DNA from: Natronobeatus ordinarius
GTDB taxonomy: Archaea; Halobacteriota; Halobacteria; Halobacteriales; Natrialbaceae
DNA: 64,000 nucleotides
NCBI RefSeq assembly: GCF_024362485.1
Contig: NZ_CP101456.1
Span: 2,666,001-2,730,000, forward strand
Direction of reading: 5' to 3'
Below the pieces are notes generated by a model, which was not told where the DNA came from, searched no databases, and saw only the letters and a list, made by a program, of their open reading frames with translations. The position numbers and the translations under genes are program-made. Below, piece by piece: positions 9,329 to 18,417 of this stretch (its first letter is position 1; each line of letters begins with the position of its first letter).

Positions 9329-9456
9329 ATGTAGGTCGGGTCGTCGTCGTCACACTGCTGTTCGTGTTTCTCCGCGTCCGTCCGATCGTCGAACAGAAGC
9401 CCACAGGTTTCACACTCGTACCAGGTACCGTCGTCACGCTGGGTCTGGACCACCAT
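9322..9456 (-). CDS. 44-residue zinc-finger protein
   Basis: Read on the minus strand: MVVQTQRDDGTWYECETCGL, then LFDDRTDAEKHEQQCDDDDP and TYIQ. Cys15-x2-Cys18 and His31-x3-Cys35 form a C2HC zinc-binding pattern. Small haloarchaeal proteins of this form (I recall DUF7128) are widespread and easily missed by gene callers. The gene is convergent with the DUF7508-like gene and overlaps it by 7 nt. GC3 bias and acidic composition look like a real gene. Function unknown; protein-protein or nucleic-acid binding is only a possibility. Confidence 0.8.
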   Translation of the reverse strand: MVVQTQRDDGTWYECETCGLLFDDRTDAEKHEQQCDDDDPTYIQ

Positions 9457-9584
9457 CACGATAACCGATTCGTGCCGCTCTCCAAAGCCGTTTTTCAGGA
9501 GTTTCGATCAGTACCCGCTGGTGATCCGCCGAGGTCGTACCGGACAGGGGAATCCTCAAGGCCGCGGGGACGATACTGACGGCC

Positions 9585-11765
9585 ATGAGCGAGTCGGATA
9601 CTGGTGGCGTCACGCTGTCGGTCCGCGCCGCGGAAAAACGCGATGCCGGCCGTGGCGTCGCACGAATTCCCGAACTGGCCCGACGACAGCTGGGGGTCCT
9701 CAGTGGCGACACCGTCGTCATCGAGGGCGAGGAGACGACCGTCGCCAAGATGTGGCCGGCCGATCCGACCGTTTCCGAGAGCGTCGTCCAGATCGACGCG
9801 GACACCCGTGCGAACGCCGGCGTTCACGTCGGTGACACCGTCACCGTTCGACCGAGGGACAAATCCGCCATCCCGGAGGCGACCTCCGTAACACTGTCGC
9901 CACCGCCGTCGCTGACCGAAGCGGAGGTCCGGCTGGCACAGCGAGTCGCGAACGGAAAGCTTCGCACGCGACCGGTTCGGGCCGGCGAACAGGTCCGAAT
10001 CGAAGGCGTCGCCGCCGAGCCGTTCAAGGTCGTCGAAACGAAGCCAACCGGCGACGTCCAGATCACGAACGCGACCGACGTCGCGGTCGTCGACCGCCCC
10101 TGGAGCGAGCGATCGGCGTCCTCGAGTCGGTCCGCTGCGGCCGCCGAGTCGAGGGAGGCAGAGGCCCCATCGACGCCCTCGGGCGTCACTTACGAGGACA
10201 TCGGCGGCCTGGACGAGGAACTCGAGCTGGTCCGGGAGATGATCGAACTCCCGCTTTCCGAACCCGAACTGTTCCAGCGGCTGGGGATCGACCCGCCGTC
10301 TGGCGTCCTGCTCTACGGACCGCCGGGGACGGGCAAGACGCTGATCGCCCGTGCCGTCGCGAACGAGGTCGACGCCCACTTCGTCTCGATTTCGGGTCCA
10401 GAGATCATGTCGAAGTACAAAGGCGAGAGCGAGGAACGGCTCAGAGAGAAGTTCGGTGAGGCCGAGGAGAACGCGCCGTCGATCCTCTTTTTCGACGAGA
10501 TCGACTCCATCGCGGCCGCCCGTGACGACGACGGTGACGCCGAGAGTCGCGTCGTCGGCCAGCTGCTGACGCTGATGGACGGCCTCGACGGCCGCGGCGA
10601 AGTGATCGTCATCGGCGCGACGAACCGCGTTGACACCCTCGACCCCGCGCTCCGTCGTGGCGGCCGGTTCGACCGCGAGATCCAGATCGGCGTCCCCGAC
10701 GAGAAGGGCCGAAAAGAGATCCTCGAGGTCCACACCCGCGGCATGCCGCTGTCCGACGACGTCTCGGTCGAGAAGCTCGCGTCCCGCACCCACGGCTTCG
10801 TCGGCGCGGACCTCGACGCCGTCGCCAGCGAGGCCGCGATGGCCGCGATTCGCCGCCGACCGGCCGACGAGGACGAACGGGCCGCGTGGAACCGGGACCC
10901 GGAGGTGACGAAAACCGACTTCGATACGGCACTCGCCTCCGTCGAGCCCTCCGCGATGCGCGAGTACGTCGCCGAATCGCCCGACGTCGACTTCTCGCGG
11001 GTCGGCGGCCTCGAGGACGCAAAACAGACGCTCCGTGAGTCCGTCGAGTGGCCCCTGACCTACGATCGGCTGTTCGAGGAGACGAACACGGAGCCGCCGT
11101 CGGGCGTCCTGCTCTACGGCCCGCCAGGGACGGGGAAGACGCTGCTCGCGCGAGCACTCGCGGGAGAGACCGACGTCAACTTCGTTCGCGTCGACGGGCC
11201 GGAGATCATCGACCGCTACGTCGGCGAGTCCGAACGGGCGATCCGCAAGGTGTTCGAACGAGCCCGCCAGGCCGCTCCATCGATCGTCTTCTTCGACGAG
11301 CTCGACGCCATCGCCGCCACCCGCGGGGAGAGCCACGAGGTGACCGAACGCGTCGTCTCACAGCTGTTGACCGAACTCGACGGGATGAGTGAGAACCCGA
11401 ACCTCGTCGTCCTCGCGGCGACCAACCGCAAGGAGTTCATCGATCCCGCACTCCTCCGACCCGGTCGACTCGACACCCACGTGCTCGTTCCCGAACCCGA
11501 CGTCGACGCCCGCGAGAAGATCCTCGAGGTCCACACCCGGGGCAAGCCGCTGGCCGACGACGTCGACCTCGCCGCACTCGCGGCCGACCTCGAGGGGTAC
11601 ACCGGCGCGGACTTAGAAGCAGTCGTCCGCGACGCGTCGATGACGGCCATCCGCGAGGTCGCGACCGAGTACGGCCCCGAGGAGGCGAACGACCGGGCCG
11701 ACGAGGTCCTGATCGAACGACGACACCTCGAGGCCGCCACAGCGCGCGTCGACTCGAGTCAGTGA
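9585..11765 (+). CDS. CDC48/VCP-type AAA+ ATPase
   Basis: A 726-residue protein with a CDC48 N-domain (about residues 1-185) followed by two AAA+ modules. Walker A GPPGTGKT occurs near residues 245 and 513, with Walker B ILFFDEID and IVFFDELD and the second-region motifs ATNR and RPGR. Such proteins unfold substrates for degradation or disassemble complexes. A Ser/Ala/Glu-rich linker (WSERSASSSRSAAAAESREA) separates the N-domain and D1. The C-terminus ends ATARVDSSQ without the hydrophobic-Tyr-X motif some proteasome partners use, so direct docking to the 20S particle (psmB is at 44856) is not indicated. First ATPase sensor motif reads RRGGRFDREI. Confidence 0.93.
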   Translation: MSESDTGGVTLSVRAAEKRDAGRGVARIPELARRQLGVLSGDTVVIEGEETTVAKMWPADPTVSESVVQIDADTRANAGVHVGDTVTVRPRDKSAIPEATSVTLSPPPSLTEAEVRLAQRVANGKLRTRPVRAGEQVRIEGVAAEPFKVVETKPTGDVQITNATDVAVVDRPWSERSASSSRSAAAAESREAEAPSTPSGVTYEDIGGLDEELELVREMIELPLSEPELFQRLGIDPPSGVLLYGPPGTGKTLIARAVANEVDAHFVSISGPEIMSKYKGESEERLREKFGEAEENAPSILFFDEIDSIAAARDDDGDAESRVVGQLLTLMDGLDGRGEVIVIGATNRVDTLDPALRRGGRFDREIQIGVPDEKGRKEILEVHTRGMPLSDDVSVEKLASRTHGFVGADLDAVASEAAMAAIRRRPADEDERAAWNRDPEVTKTDFDTALASVEPSAMREYVAESPDVDFSRVGGLEDAKQTLRESVEWPLTYDRLFEETNTEPPSGVLLYGPPGTGKTLLARALAGETDVNFVRVDGPEIIDRYVGESERAIRKVFERARQAAPSIVFFDELDAIAATRGESHEVTERVVSQLLTELDGMSENPNLVVLAATNRKEFIDPALLRPGRLDTHVLVPEPDVDAREKILEVHTRGKPLADDVDLAALAADLEGYTGADLEAVVRDASMTAIREVATEYGPEEANDRADEVLIERRHLEAATARVDSSQ

Positions 11766-11838
11766 TCGCAAGCACCGACCTGCCATCCCGGACGGTCGTC
11801 GTCCGTACGCTCAAGTAATCGCGGAGCGAACGGCCGGT

Positions 11839-12138
11839 ATGGACGACGCTCGTCGGACGAGTGGACAGCGAATGGCAACCGTCTACCGGGCGCTCGGGGT
11901 CGCGATCACGACCGTCGGCGTCCTGGCGCTCGTCGAACTGTTCACGATTTCCGAGTCGATCGGCTTCGGCGCAATCCTGGCCGACCTCGGGCTGTCGGCC
12001 CCCGGCGGGGTCGGGCGCCTGTCGCTACTGCTGGTCGCCGCCTTCGGCCCGCCCGCCGGACTCCTGTTGCTCGGCCTCGCCGACCACGTCCTCGAGTCCA
12101 CTCGCGTCGACGGCGGTCTCGGACGGAACCAGTTCTGA
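11839..12138 (+). CDS. Small membrane protein, unknown
   Basis: A 99-residue protein with two predicted transmembrane segments (VYRALGVAITTVGVLALVEL and LSLLLVAAFGPPAGLLLLGL) and charged ends. No family recognised. It starts 73 bp after the AAA ATPase on the same strand and converges on the lipoprotein gene at 12174, whose stop is 35 bp away. Confidence 0.6.
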   Translation: MDDARRTSGQRMATVYRALGVAITTVGVLALVELFTISESIGFGAILADLGLSAPGGVGRLSLLLVAAFGPPAGLLLLGLADHVLESTRVDGGLGRNQF

Positions 12139-12173
12139 CGCCGTCAGATACGAGCCGTCGCGCTCGAGCACCG

Positions 12174-13481
12174 TTACCGTTCGCGAACGCCGATCCCGTG
12201 GAAGTCGCTGTTCTCGTTGCCCTCGTCGGGTTCGATTACCTCGACGACCTCGCGATCCTCGACGCTCAGCACCGAGAAGCCGGGCGTCTCGCCGGTGGCC
12301 GCGTGGGCGTCCCCCGAGAGCGGATTCGGTCCGCGCAAGGTGGCGAACATGTACTCGTCGTCCGGGGAGCCCCACATGATGTCCGGCGACGGGCCGTAGT
12401 CGTCGATCTCGTCGATCACCTCGTGCGTCTCGGGGTCGATGACGAGGCCGTCGTCGGTCTCGCGATTCAGGACCCACAGCTCCTCGCCGTCCTCGGTGAA
12501 CCAGAAGCCATGGGCGTCGTAGCCGTCGGTCGGGCGGGCGACGTCCTCGTACGTGTACTCGCCCTCGAGAAGTGCTTCGGTCTCGGGGTCGTACGGCTCG
12601 AGCGTCTCGGTGTCGTAGACATACCACTCGCCGACGCCGCCGGTCGCCTCGTGGTTCGAGGGTGCGCCGGCCGTGACGAACAGCTTCTCCTCGTCGGGTG
12701 AGGTCAGGGTGCCACAGTTCGTCCGGGTCTGCTCGAGGCTGACCGCGTCGACGAGTTCGAACGCCTCGTAGTCGACGGCGACAATACCGCCGTTGTCGAC
12801 GGATGGCCCGAGCGAGTGGAACGACCGACCGCTCGCGTGCCAGTGGCAAATTGGCGAGAGAATCTCCTCGCCGTCGCCGTTCTCGTACGGTTCGAACTCC
12901 TCGAGGCGCTCCTGGACGACGTCGGCGCCGAGGACGTCGATCTCGTCGGCGATCTCGAACTCGCCGGCCTCGAGGTCGGCGTCAACCCGCACGATGGCCC
13001 CCTCGCCGATGACGTCCACCAGGATGGACTCGCCGTCCGGCGTGAAGCCGGCGAAGTGCGTGCTCGCACCGGTGTCGAGGTCCGCGACCAGCTCGCGCTC
13101 GTCGGCGTCGTAGACGAGCGTTCGCGCGCCGGCCGTGCAAGCGATCGCGACGTACGCACCGTCCGGCGAGAAGTGGAGCATGTGCGGCACGAGCCCGAAC
13201 TCGCCGACGTCTTCGCCGATGTCGAACGCGTCGACTTCCTCGAACCCGTCGCCGCGGGGCTGGTAGATGTACGCCACGTCCGTCCCCTGATCGAGCGCCC
13301 AGACCTCGTAGGCGGCCTCGTGGTCCGGCTCTCCCCCTTCCTCAGATTCGTCGTCGGTCGTTGGCTCGGTGTCCTCCGGCCCGTCGCCGTTTTCCTCCCC
13401 GCCGGTGCAGCCGGCCAGGGTGACGGCGCCGACCGCGACACTCCCGACCAGAAACTTTCTCCGAGTTGATTCGCTGTTCAT
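12174..13481 (-). CDS. Tat-exported lipoprotein with a WD40/YncE-like beta-propeller
   Basis: A 435-residue protein starting MNSESTRRKFLVGSVAVGAV followed by the lipobox TLAGC (Cys25), so a twin-arginine signal with lipidation. After a low-complexity acidic linker come repeated blade-like units: HMLHFSPDGAYVAIA, FAGFTPDGESILVDV, GTLTSPDEEKLFVTAG, HGFWFTEDGEELWVLN and DIMWGSPDDEYMFA, each with a (S/T)PD pattern. It probably forms a secreted beta-propeller that binds ligand or metal; the substrate is unknown. The open frame extends 5' to 13691, but ATG 13481 is supported by the signal peptide and a TATA-like ACTTTTGAAT about 30 nt upstream. Confidence 0.85.
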   Translation of the reverse strand: MNSESTRRKFLVGSVAVGAVTLAGCTGGEENGDGPEDTEPTTDDESEEGGEPDHEAAYEVWALDQGTDVAYIYQPRGDGFEEVDAFDIGEDVGEFGLVPHMLHFSPDGAYVAIACTAGARTLVYDADERELVADLDTGASTHFAGFTPDGESILVDVIGEGAIVRVDADLEAGEFEIADEIDVLGADVVQERLEEFEPYENGDGEEILSPICHWHASGRSFHSLGPSVDNGGIVAVDYEAFELVDAVSLEQTRTNCGTLTSPDEEKLFVTAGAPSNHEATGGVGEWYVYDTETLEPYDPETEALLEGEYTYEDVARPTDGYDAHGFWFTEDGEELWVLNRETDDGLVIDPETHEVIDEIDDYGPSPDIMWGSPDDEYMFATLRGPNPLSGDAHAATGETPGFSVLSVEDREVVEVIEPDEGNENSDFHGIGVRER

Positions 13482-13977
13482 AGAGGTGCGTTGTAACTGC
13501 ACATTCAAAAGTTTGCGGGTTTCAGGGCCTCTGTGCGGCAAATTTCGAACTTCAGCAGAGACGGGGGCAAAACTTGACTCGAGTTGAGACACGTCGAATT
13601 TGCGGCCGCGACAGCGGCCGTGTTCCCCCCGAACGACGATCGAACTCGGTCGACAAAGCGGTGAATGTTGCCTCCGACTAGGTCGGGCCACTCGCCTTCG
13701 TGGTCGCGCGACGAGTTCGTCTCCGCAGGAGACACTCGACCTTGCACGGGCAACCCCAACCTACAATGACCGGACGGTGGTTCGGGGGGTCACGTATGCA
13801 CTCCTCGAGTCCCATTGCCGCACGTCGACCTCCCAGATCGCCAGCGCCTCCGTTCCAGTTCGTTCGCACCACGACCGGCAGGGTCGCTCGTCGGTCGCAC
13901 GTGGTTCGCGACCGGCAGTGCATCGATGGCGACGGACTCGAGTGGCCCGAACCAACCGCTCGAGAGGACGACGACTG
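13482..13977. other. Intergenic region between the lipoprotein and the oxidase gene
   Basis: 496 bp between divergent genes. It holds the lipoprotein promoter (A/T-rich tract near 13505-13517). Open frames here are Arg- and Pro-rich and unlike the acidic neighbours. One ends in TGA at 13976-13978, overlapping the oxidase ATG as TGATG; I could not recognise it as a gene. Confidence 0.5.
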
Positions 13978-16464
13978 ATGGCGGAAATGCCCTCACGGCG
14001 GTCGATCAAGTACTGGCTGGTCACGACGAACCACAAGGACGTCGGGGTGTTGTACTTCGTGACGGCGCTGGCCGTGCTCGTCGTCGGTGGCGTCCTCGCG
14101 CTCCTGTTTCGCCTCCAGCTGTGGACATCCGGGCCGGGACTCCTCGACCACTGGCAGTACACCGAGTACGTGACCGCCCACGGCCTGCTCATGGTCTTTC
14201 TGTTCATCTCCCCGCTCGGACTGGCGTTTGGCAACTATATCGTCCCGCTGCAGATCGGGGCGAACGACCTCGCCTTTCCGCGGCTGAACGCACTGAGTTA
14301 CTGGATGTACCTCGGCGCAGTCGTGCTGTTCGGCGTCTCCTTCTTCCAGGGCGGCTCGTTCGCCGGCGGCTGGACGATGTACGCGCCGTTGAACGTCCCC
14401 ACCTATCACGGCGCGATGGAGATGACGACGGGCGCGAACAGCGTCGTCTTCGCACTGATGCTCTTCGTCGGGTCGGTGACGATCGGGACGGTGAACTTCC
14501 TGACGACGATCCACCGCTACCGCGCGGAGGGGATGGGCCTGTGGAGCATGCCGCTGTTCACGTGGTCGATCCTGCTCACCGTCTGGATGATGCTGTTCGC
14601 GTTCGCGGCGCTGCTCGCCGCGTTGCTCATGCTGGGTGCCGACCGGGTGCTCCTGACGCAGTACTTCGCGACCGACCAGGGCTCGAGTCTGCTGTGGGCG
14701 CACCTGTTCTGGTTTTTCGGCCATCCCGAGGTGTACATCGTCTTTTTCCCCTCGCTCGGGATCATGTTCGAGACGTTCCAGACGTTCAGCGGCCGGCGGA
14801 TCGTCGGCCGCAAGTGGGTCATCGTCTCGATGATCCTTGTGGCCGTCCAGTCGTTTCTCGTCTGGATGCACCACATGTTCCTGACGACCATCAACCTCGA
14901 GATCAAGACGCTGATGATGGCCACGACCATCGGGATCTCGCTTCCCTTCGACCTGATGGTCTTCGCGTTGATCTACACGATGGTCAAAGGCCGCGTGCAG
15001 TTCACCACGCCGTTTCTCTACGCGCTGGGTGCGCTCGTGCTCTTTATCATCGGCGGCATCACTGGCGTCTTCCTCGGGGCCATCGTCCTCGACTACGAGT
15101 TCCGCGGCACCTACTGGGTCGTCGCCCACTTCCACTACGTGATGGTCTCGGGCGTCACCGCGCTCGTCGCCGGGCTGTTCTACTGGTGGCCGAAGATCAG
15201 CGGGAAGATGTACTCCGAGACGCTGGGCAAACTCAGCTTCGCCGCCCACTTCGTCGGCTTCAACCTGCTCTACTTCCCGATGTTCCTCGCCTGGGAGACC
15301 CCCCGGCGGGTCTTTCACTTCGCCGAGGGACTCACCCTCTACCACCAGCTCGCGACCGTCGGCGCGTTCGTCTTCGGCCTCTCGTTCCTGCTCGTGTTCG
15401 TCACGCTCGCCCACAGCCTGCTGTACGGCCCCGACGCGCCCGACAACCCCTGGGAGTTCTCCCGGACCGCCGAGTGGGCCGTTCCGTCACCCCCGCCGCT
15501 CGAGAGCTTCGAGAAGCGTCCGACGTACGCGAGCGGCCGCCTCGAGTTCGTCGACGACACGCCGACGGCGACCGACGGCGGCTCCGGTGGCGCGTCCGAG
15601 GCCGACGGTGGGACCAGCGAGGCGACAATCCCCGGTCCGGCTCACGGGGCGTTCGGCGACGACGTCCACATGGACCACGCCAGCATCTGGCCGGTGTGTA
15701 TCGCGGCCGGCTTCTTCGTCTTCTTCCTCGGGCTCGGGGGACTCACGCCGCTGTTCGAGTCGTTCCAGGACCCCGAGGTCCCGATGAGCGCCGTCGGAGT
15801 CCTCTACCCATCCCTGACGGTCCTCGGGCTCGCGGTCCTCGCCGTCGCGCTCTTCAAGTTCGGCGTCGAGGAGTTCCACGCCCCGGAGATGGCGATCGCC
15901 GAGCGCTGGCCGTTCGAGGACATCGAGTCGTCGAAACTCGGCGTCTGGATCTTCCTCGCCTCCGACGTCGTCGTCTTCGGCGCGGTCATCGGCGCGTACA
16001 TTTTCATGCGCCTGCACGTCGGCTGGGGGGAGTGGGATCCCGTGCCGCCCGCCGCCTGGCCGGGCCTGCTCAACACGTACGTCCTGCTCACCTCGAGTTT
16101 CACCGTCGTCATGGCGCTCGTGATGGCCGAGCGACGGAACAAACGCGGCCTGCTGCTGAGCCTGGGAGCGACGCTCACACTCGGACTGATCTTCCTCGGC
16201 GTCAAGGCCTGGGAGTACTCCGAGAAGTTCGCCGAGGGCGAATACTGGTTCACCGGCCTCCAGTACTCGCTGTACTACGTGACGACGGGGCTCCACGCCC
16301 TGCACGTCATCCTGGGGATGTGCATCGGCCTCTTCCTCCTCTACCGCGTCGTCTCGATCGACGCCTACCTCGAGGACCACCGCCCCGTGGAGTTCTTCGG
16401 CCTCTACTGGCACTTCGTCGACATCGTCTGGGTCATCCTCTTCCCGCTGTTCTACCTCATGTGA
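13978..16464 (+). CDS. Haem-copper oxidase, fused subunits I and III
   Basis: An 828-residue membrane protein. Residues 1 to about 540 are subunit I: AHGLLMVF holds the low-spin haem ligand, His249-x3-Tyr253 in HPEVY gives the Cu-B/cross-linked pair, His298-His299 (MHHMF) are further Cu-B ligands, and His384/His386 in AHFHYV bind the haems. After a Gly/Ser/Thr/Glu-rich linker and an extra hairpin, residues from about 640 (IESSKLGVWIFLASDVVVF ... FGLYWHFVDIVWVILF) are subunit III. The enzyme reduces O2 to water and pumps protons. I/III fusions are known in caa3-type oxidases. No subunit II gene lies within several kb on either side, which is odd for this family. Confidence 0.92.
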   Translation: MAEMPSRRSIKYWLVTTNHKDVGVLYFVTALAVLVVGGVLALLFRLQLWTSGPGLLDHWQYTEYVTAHGLLMVFLFISPLGLAFGNYIVPLQIGANDLAFPRLNALSYWMYLGAVVLFGVSFFQGGSFAGGWTMYAPLNVPTYHGAMEMTTGANSVVFALMLFVGSVTIGTVNFLTTIHRYRAEGMGLWSMPLFTWSILLTVWMMLFAFAALLAALLMLGADRVLLTQYFATDQGSSLLWAHLFWFFGHPEVYIVFFPSLGIMFETFQTFSGRRIVGRKWVIVSMILVAVQSFLVWMHHMFLTTINLEIKTLMMATTIGISLPFDLMVFALIYTMVKGRVQFTTPFLYALGALVLFIIGGITGVFLGAIVLDYEFRGTYWVVAHFHYVMVSGVTALVAGLFYWWPKISGKMYSETLGKLSFAAHFVGFNLLYFPMFLAWETPRRVFHFAEGLTLYHQLATVGAFVFGLSFLLVFVTLAHSLLYGPDAPDNPWEFSRTAEWAVPSPPPLESFEKRPTYASGRLEFVDDTPTATDGGSGGASEADGGTSEATIPGPAHGAFGDDVHMDHASIWPVCIAAGFFVFFLGLGGLTPLFESFQDPEVPMSAVGVLYPSLTVLGLAVLAVALFKFGVEEFHAPEMAIAERWPFEDIESSKLGVWIFLASDVVVFGAVIGAYIFMRLHVGWGEWDPVPPAAWPGLLNTYVLLTSSFTVVMALVMAERRNKRGLLLSLGATLTLGLIFLGVKAWEYSEKFAEGEYWFTGLQYSLYYVTTGLHALHVILGMCIGLFLLYRVVSIDAYLEDHRPVEFFGLYWHFVDIVWVILFPLFYLM

Positions 16465-16908
16465 CCGGGCGACGAACTCCGTCTTCCGATCGCGTTCACC
16501 CCGCCTCGTCAGCCGTTTGCCCACCCCCTCCGTCGTCACCCTGGTCATCCGCCGTTCGCCCACCCTCCGTCCAACCCGTCTCCACTTCGGTCGTAGGAAG
16601 CGGCGGCACACCCGTTCGGCCCGCGCCGCCGGGGTGGAGTGGTGGCTCACCCTCGAGCGCGTGGCCGAGTCGTGCGCACGGCGACGTGCGGAGCCGTGCG
16701 CCCGTGAGGCCCGCGCGAGGACGAGCGGTGACTCGTTGTGTTTCGTGCGACGCAAGAGCCCGTCCCGTCGGGACCGACCCAGCGGTACCGTCACGGCCTC
16801 GAGTCTGCCCTTGTAGCACACTTCGAGTGACTGCTCGAGTGACCGCGACAAGCTCGAAATCGGTGCCCGATGATAAGCCTTAATAGCGGACCAGGGCTGA
16901 GTTATTAC
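16465..16908. other. Intergenic region after the oxidase gene
   Basis: 444 bp. The first 400 bp hold only Arg/Pro-rich frames on both strands with no recognisable family. The last 40 bp carry the nikR-like promoter (TATA-like CTTAATAG at 16879-16886). Confidence 0.5.
16879..16886 (+). promoter_or_regulatory. TATA box for the NikR-like regulator gene
   Basis: CTTAATAG is centred 26 nt before ATG 16909. It supports a leaderless start there and argues against the in-frame ATG at 16870, which precedes the box. Confidence 0.55.
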
Positions 16909-17337
16909 ATGGCAGTTGTCAGCGTCTCGATGCCCGACGAACTCCTCGAACGACTCGACCAGTTCGCCGAGGAACACGGTTACACCGGGCGAAGCGAGGT
17001 CGTTCGCGAAGCCTCGCGAAACCTGCTCGGCGAGTTCGAGGACACCCGCCTCGAGGAGCGCGACCTCATGGGAATCGTCACCGTGCTGTTCGACTACGAG
17101 ACTACCACCGTCGAACAGCGGATGATGCACCTGCGCCACGAACACGAGGAGCTCGTCGCCTCGAACTTCCACAGCCACGTCGGCGACCACTACTGCATGG
17201 AGCTGTTCGTCCTCGAGGGAGCCCTCGAGGACATCTCGACGTTCGTCGGCAAGGTCCGGGCGACCAAAGACGTGTTGACGGTCGACTACTCGGTGACGCC
17301 CGTCGACGAGTTCGATCCGATCTCCCAGGACGGCTGA
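16909..17337 (+). CDS. NikR-family nickel-responsive transcription regulator
   Basis: A 142-residue protein with an N-terminal ribbon-helix-helix ([20 protein letters not shown] then [14 protein letters not shown]) and a C-terminal ACT-like domain. The four square-planar nickel ligands of NikR are conserved in spacing: His77, His88, His90 and Cys96 ([20 protein letters not shown]). NikR dimers bind palindromic operators when loaded with nickel and repress nickel uptake. No nickel transporter or hydrogenase gene is visible nearby, so the targets lie elsewhere or the metal differs. TATA box at 16879. Confidence 0.85.
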   Translation: MAVVSVSMPDELLERLDQFAEEHGYTGRSEVVREASRNLLGEFEDTRLEERDLMGIVTVLFDYETTTVEQRMMHLRHEHEELVASNFHSHVGDHYCMELFVLEGALEDISTFVGKVRATKDVLTVDYSVTPVDEFDPISQDG

Positions 17338-17435
17338 GCCGAGCCGATCCCGACAGGTCCACTTCCCGCCGAGTCCACTCCCGAGACGAGAACGAGCACC
17401 TAGTTTTACTATTTCCCGAGCGAAGGACGACTAGA

Positions 17436-17813
17436 ATGTCGTACACGAAGGTCAACTACGAGGAGGTCGAGCAGGTCTCCAACGCGATGCACTTTCTGGG
17501 GGAGCCACTCGAGACCGAACAGGTCGGGGTGACCATCGCCCGCTGTGACCCTGGCTGGAACAGCATGCCCCACGACCACACCGACAACGATCACGAGGAG
17601 GTCTACGTCCTCATCGAGGGAGCGGCGACGGTCGTCATCGACGACGACGACGTCGAGATGGAGACCGGCGACGCGGTCTGGATCTCGCCGGAGTCGACGC
17701 GCCAGATCAAAAACGGCGATGCAGAGAGCGCGTTCGTCCTCGTCAGCGCCCCGAGCATCAGTGACGAGGACGCAGAGAGCGGCGACTGGCCGTTCACCGG
17801 GCTCACCGGCTGA
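17436..17813 (+). CDS. Cupin-domain protein
   Basis: A 125-residue single cupin. The first cupin motif is HDHTDNDHEEVYVLIEGAAT, with His residues and Glu as likely metal ligands, followed by GDAVWISPESTRQIKNGD as the second motif, in which the usual His is replaced (STRQI). Substrate unknown; small haloarchaeal cupins of this type may be enzymes or binding proteins. A TATA-like AGTTTTACTAT lies at 17402-17412, about 29 nt upstream, so it has its own leaderless promoter. Confidence 0.82.
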   Translation: MSYTKVNYEEVEQVSNAMHFLGEPLETEQVGVTIARCDPGWNSMPHDHTDNDHEEVYVLIEGAATVVIDDDDVEMETGDAVWISPESTRQIKNGDAESAFVLVSAPSISDEDAESGDWPFTGLTG

Positions 17814-17954
17814 GTCAGCTATTTCTCGCCAGCGTGCTGCCCGACTCGTCGGCTGCCCGGTTCCCGGTTTCTGACTGCCCTCCACCGGCGTTTCGACACC
17901 CCCAACCGGAGCGCTCGAGTGTCCGAACCGGACCGTCGACTCACGCCCCCTCGA

Positions 17955-18260
17955 TCACTCGCCCGAGCCCGGCGTCTCGGCCGTCTCGAGTCGTCCCCGA
18001 TACTTCTCGAGGGCGACCTCCAGCGCTTCACCGACGTCGATATCGAGGGCGTCGGCGGCCGCGAGCAGCGTGAAGTAGACGTCGCCGACCTCGTCGGTCG
18101 CCACCTCGAGGTCCTCGGGCGTCGATCCGTAGCCGGTCGATCCGTTCACTTCCTTGGCGAGTTCGCCGACCTCCGAGACGAGGTCGAGCAGCCGGTACTC
18201 GGGGTCACACTCGAGGTCGTGCGCTTCGACGAACGCCGCGACGCGTCGTTGGTCGTCCAT
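17955..18260 (-). CDS. MazG-type nucleotide pyrophosphohydrolase
   Basis: A 101-residue MazG-like all-alpha NTP pyrophosphatase. YRLLDLVSEVGELAKEV (the ExxE half of the metal site) and DEVGDVYFTLLAAADALDID (the ExxD half) are the diagnostic motifs. It would hydrolyse (d)NTPs to monophosphates as a house-cleaning enzyme. ATG 18260 is chosen because the upstream extension is Arg/Ser-rich and because MDDQRRVAAFVE is a normal family start. Confidence 0.87.
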   Translation of the reverse strand: MDDQRRVAAFVEAHDLECDPEYRLLDLVSEVGELAKEVNGSTGYGSTPEDLEVATDEVGDVYFTLLAAADALDIDVGEALEVALEKYRGRLETAETPGSGE

Positions 18261-18385
18261 GGTGTGCTCGACCTGACAGCGAGCAGCAATAACCGTTTCC
18301 GATCGCGCTCGGCGCCGACGGCTCGAGGTACCGACACATGTCGACCACGAAACGCGCTGTCGACTACGTAACGCAACATCCATAC

Positions 18386-18393
18386 GCATATAG
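18386..18393 (+). promoter_or_regulatory. TATA box for the GCPTCN membrane protein gene
   Basis: GCATATAG is centred 28 nt before ATG 18418. Confidence 0.55.
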
Positions 18394-18417
18394 TCGTGCA
18401 GGAATTACACACGACCG

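Noticed and set aside
13700-13978. 92-codon frame ending in TGATG with the oxidase
   Set aside because: The overlap is suggestive, but the sequence is Arg/Pro/Ser-rich and unlike haloarchaeal proteins; kept only as a finding to check.
16496-16819. Minus-strand 107-codon frame after the oxidase
   Set aside because: Low-complexity Gly/Arg/Thr composition and no promoter or homologue recognised.
13815-16883. 1022-codon open frame overlapping the oxidase gene
   Set aside because: Its translation is Arg/Pro/Leu-rich and matches no family, while the other frame encodes an obvious oxidase.
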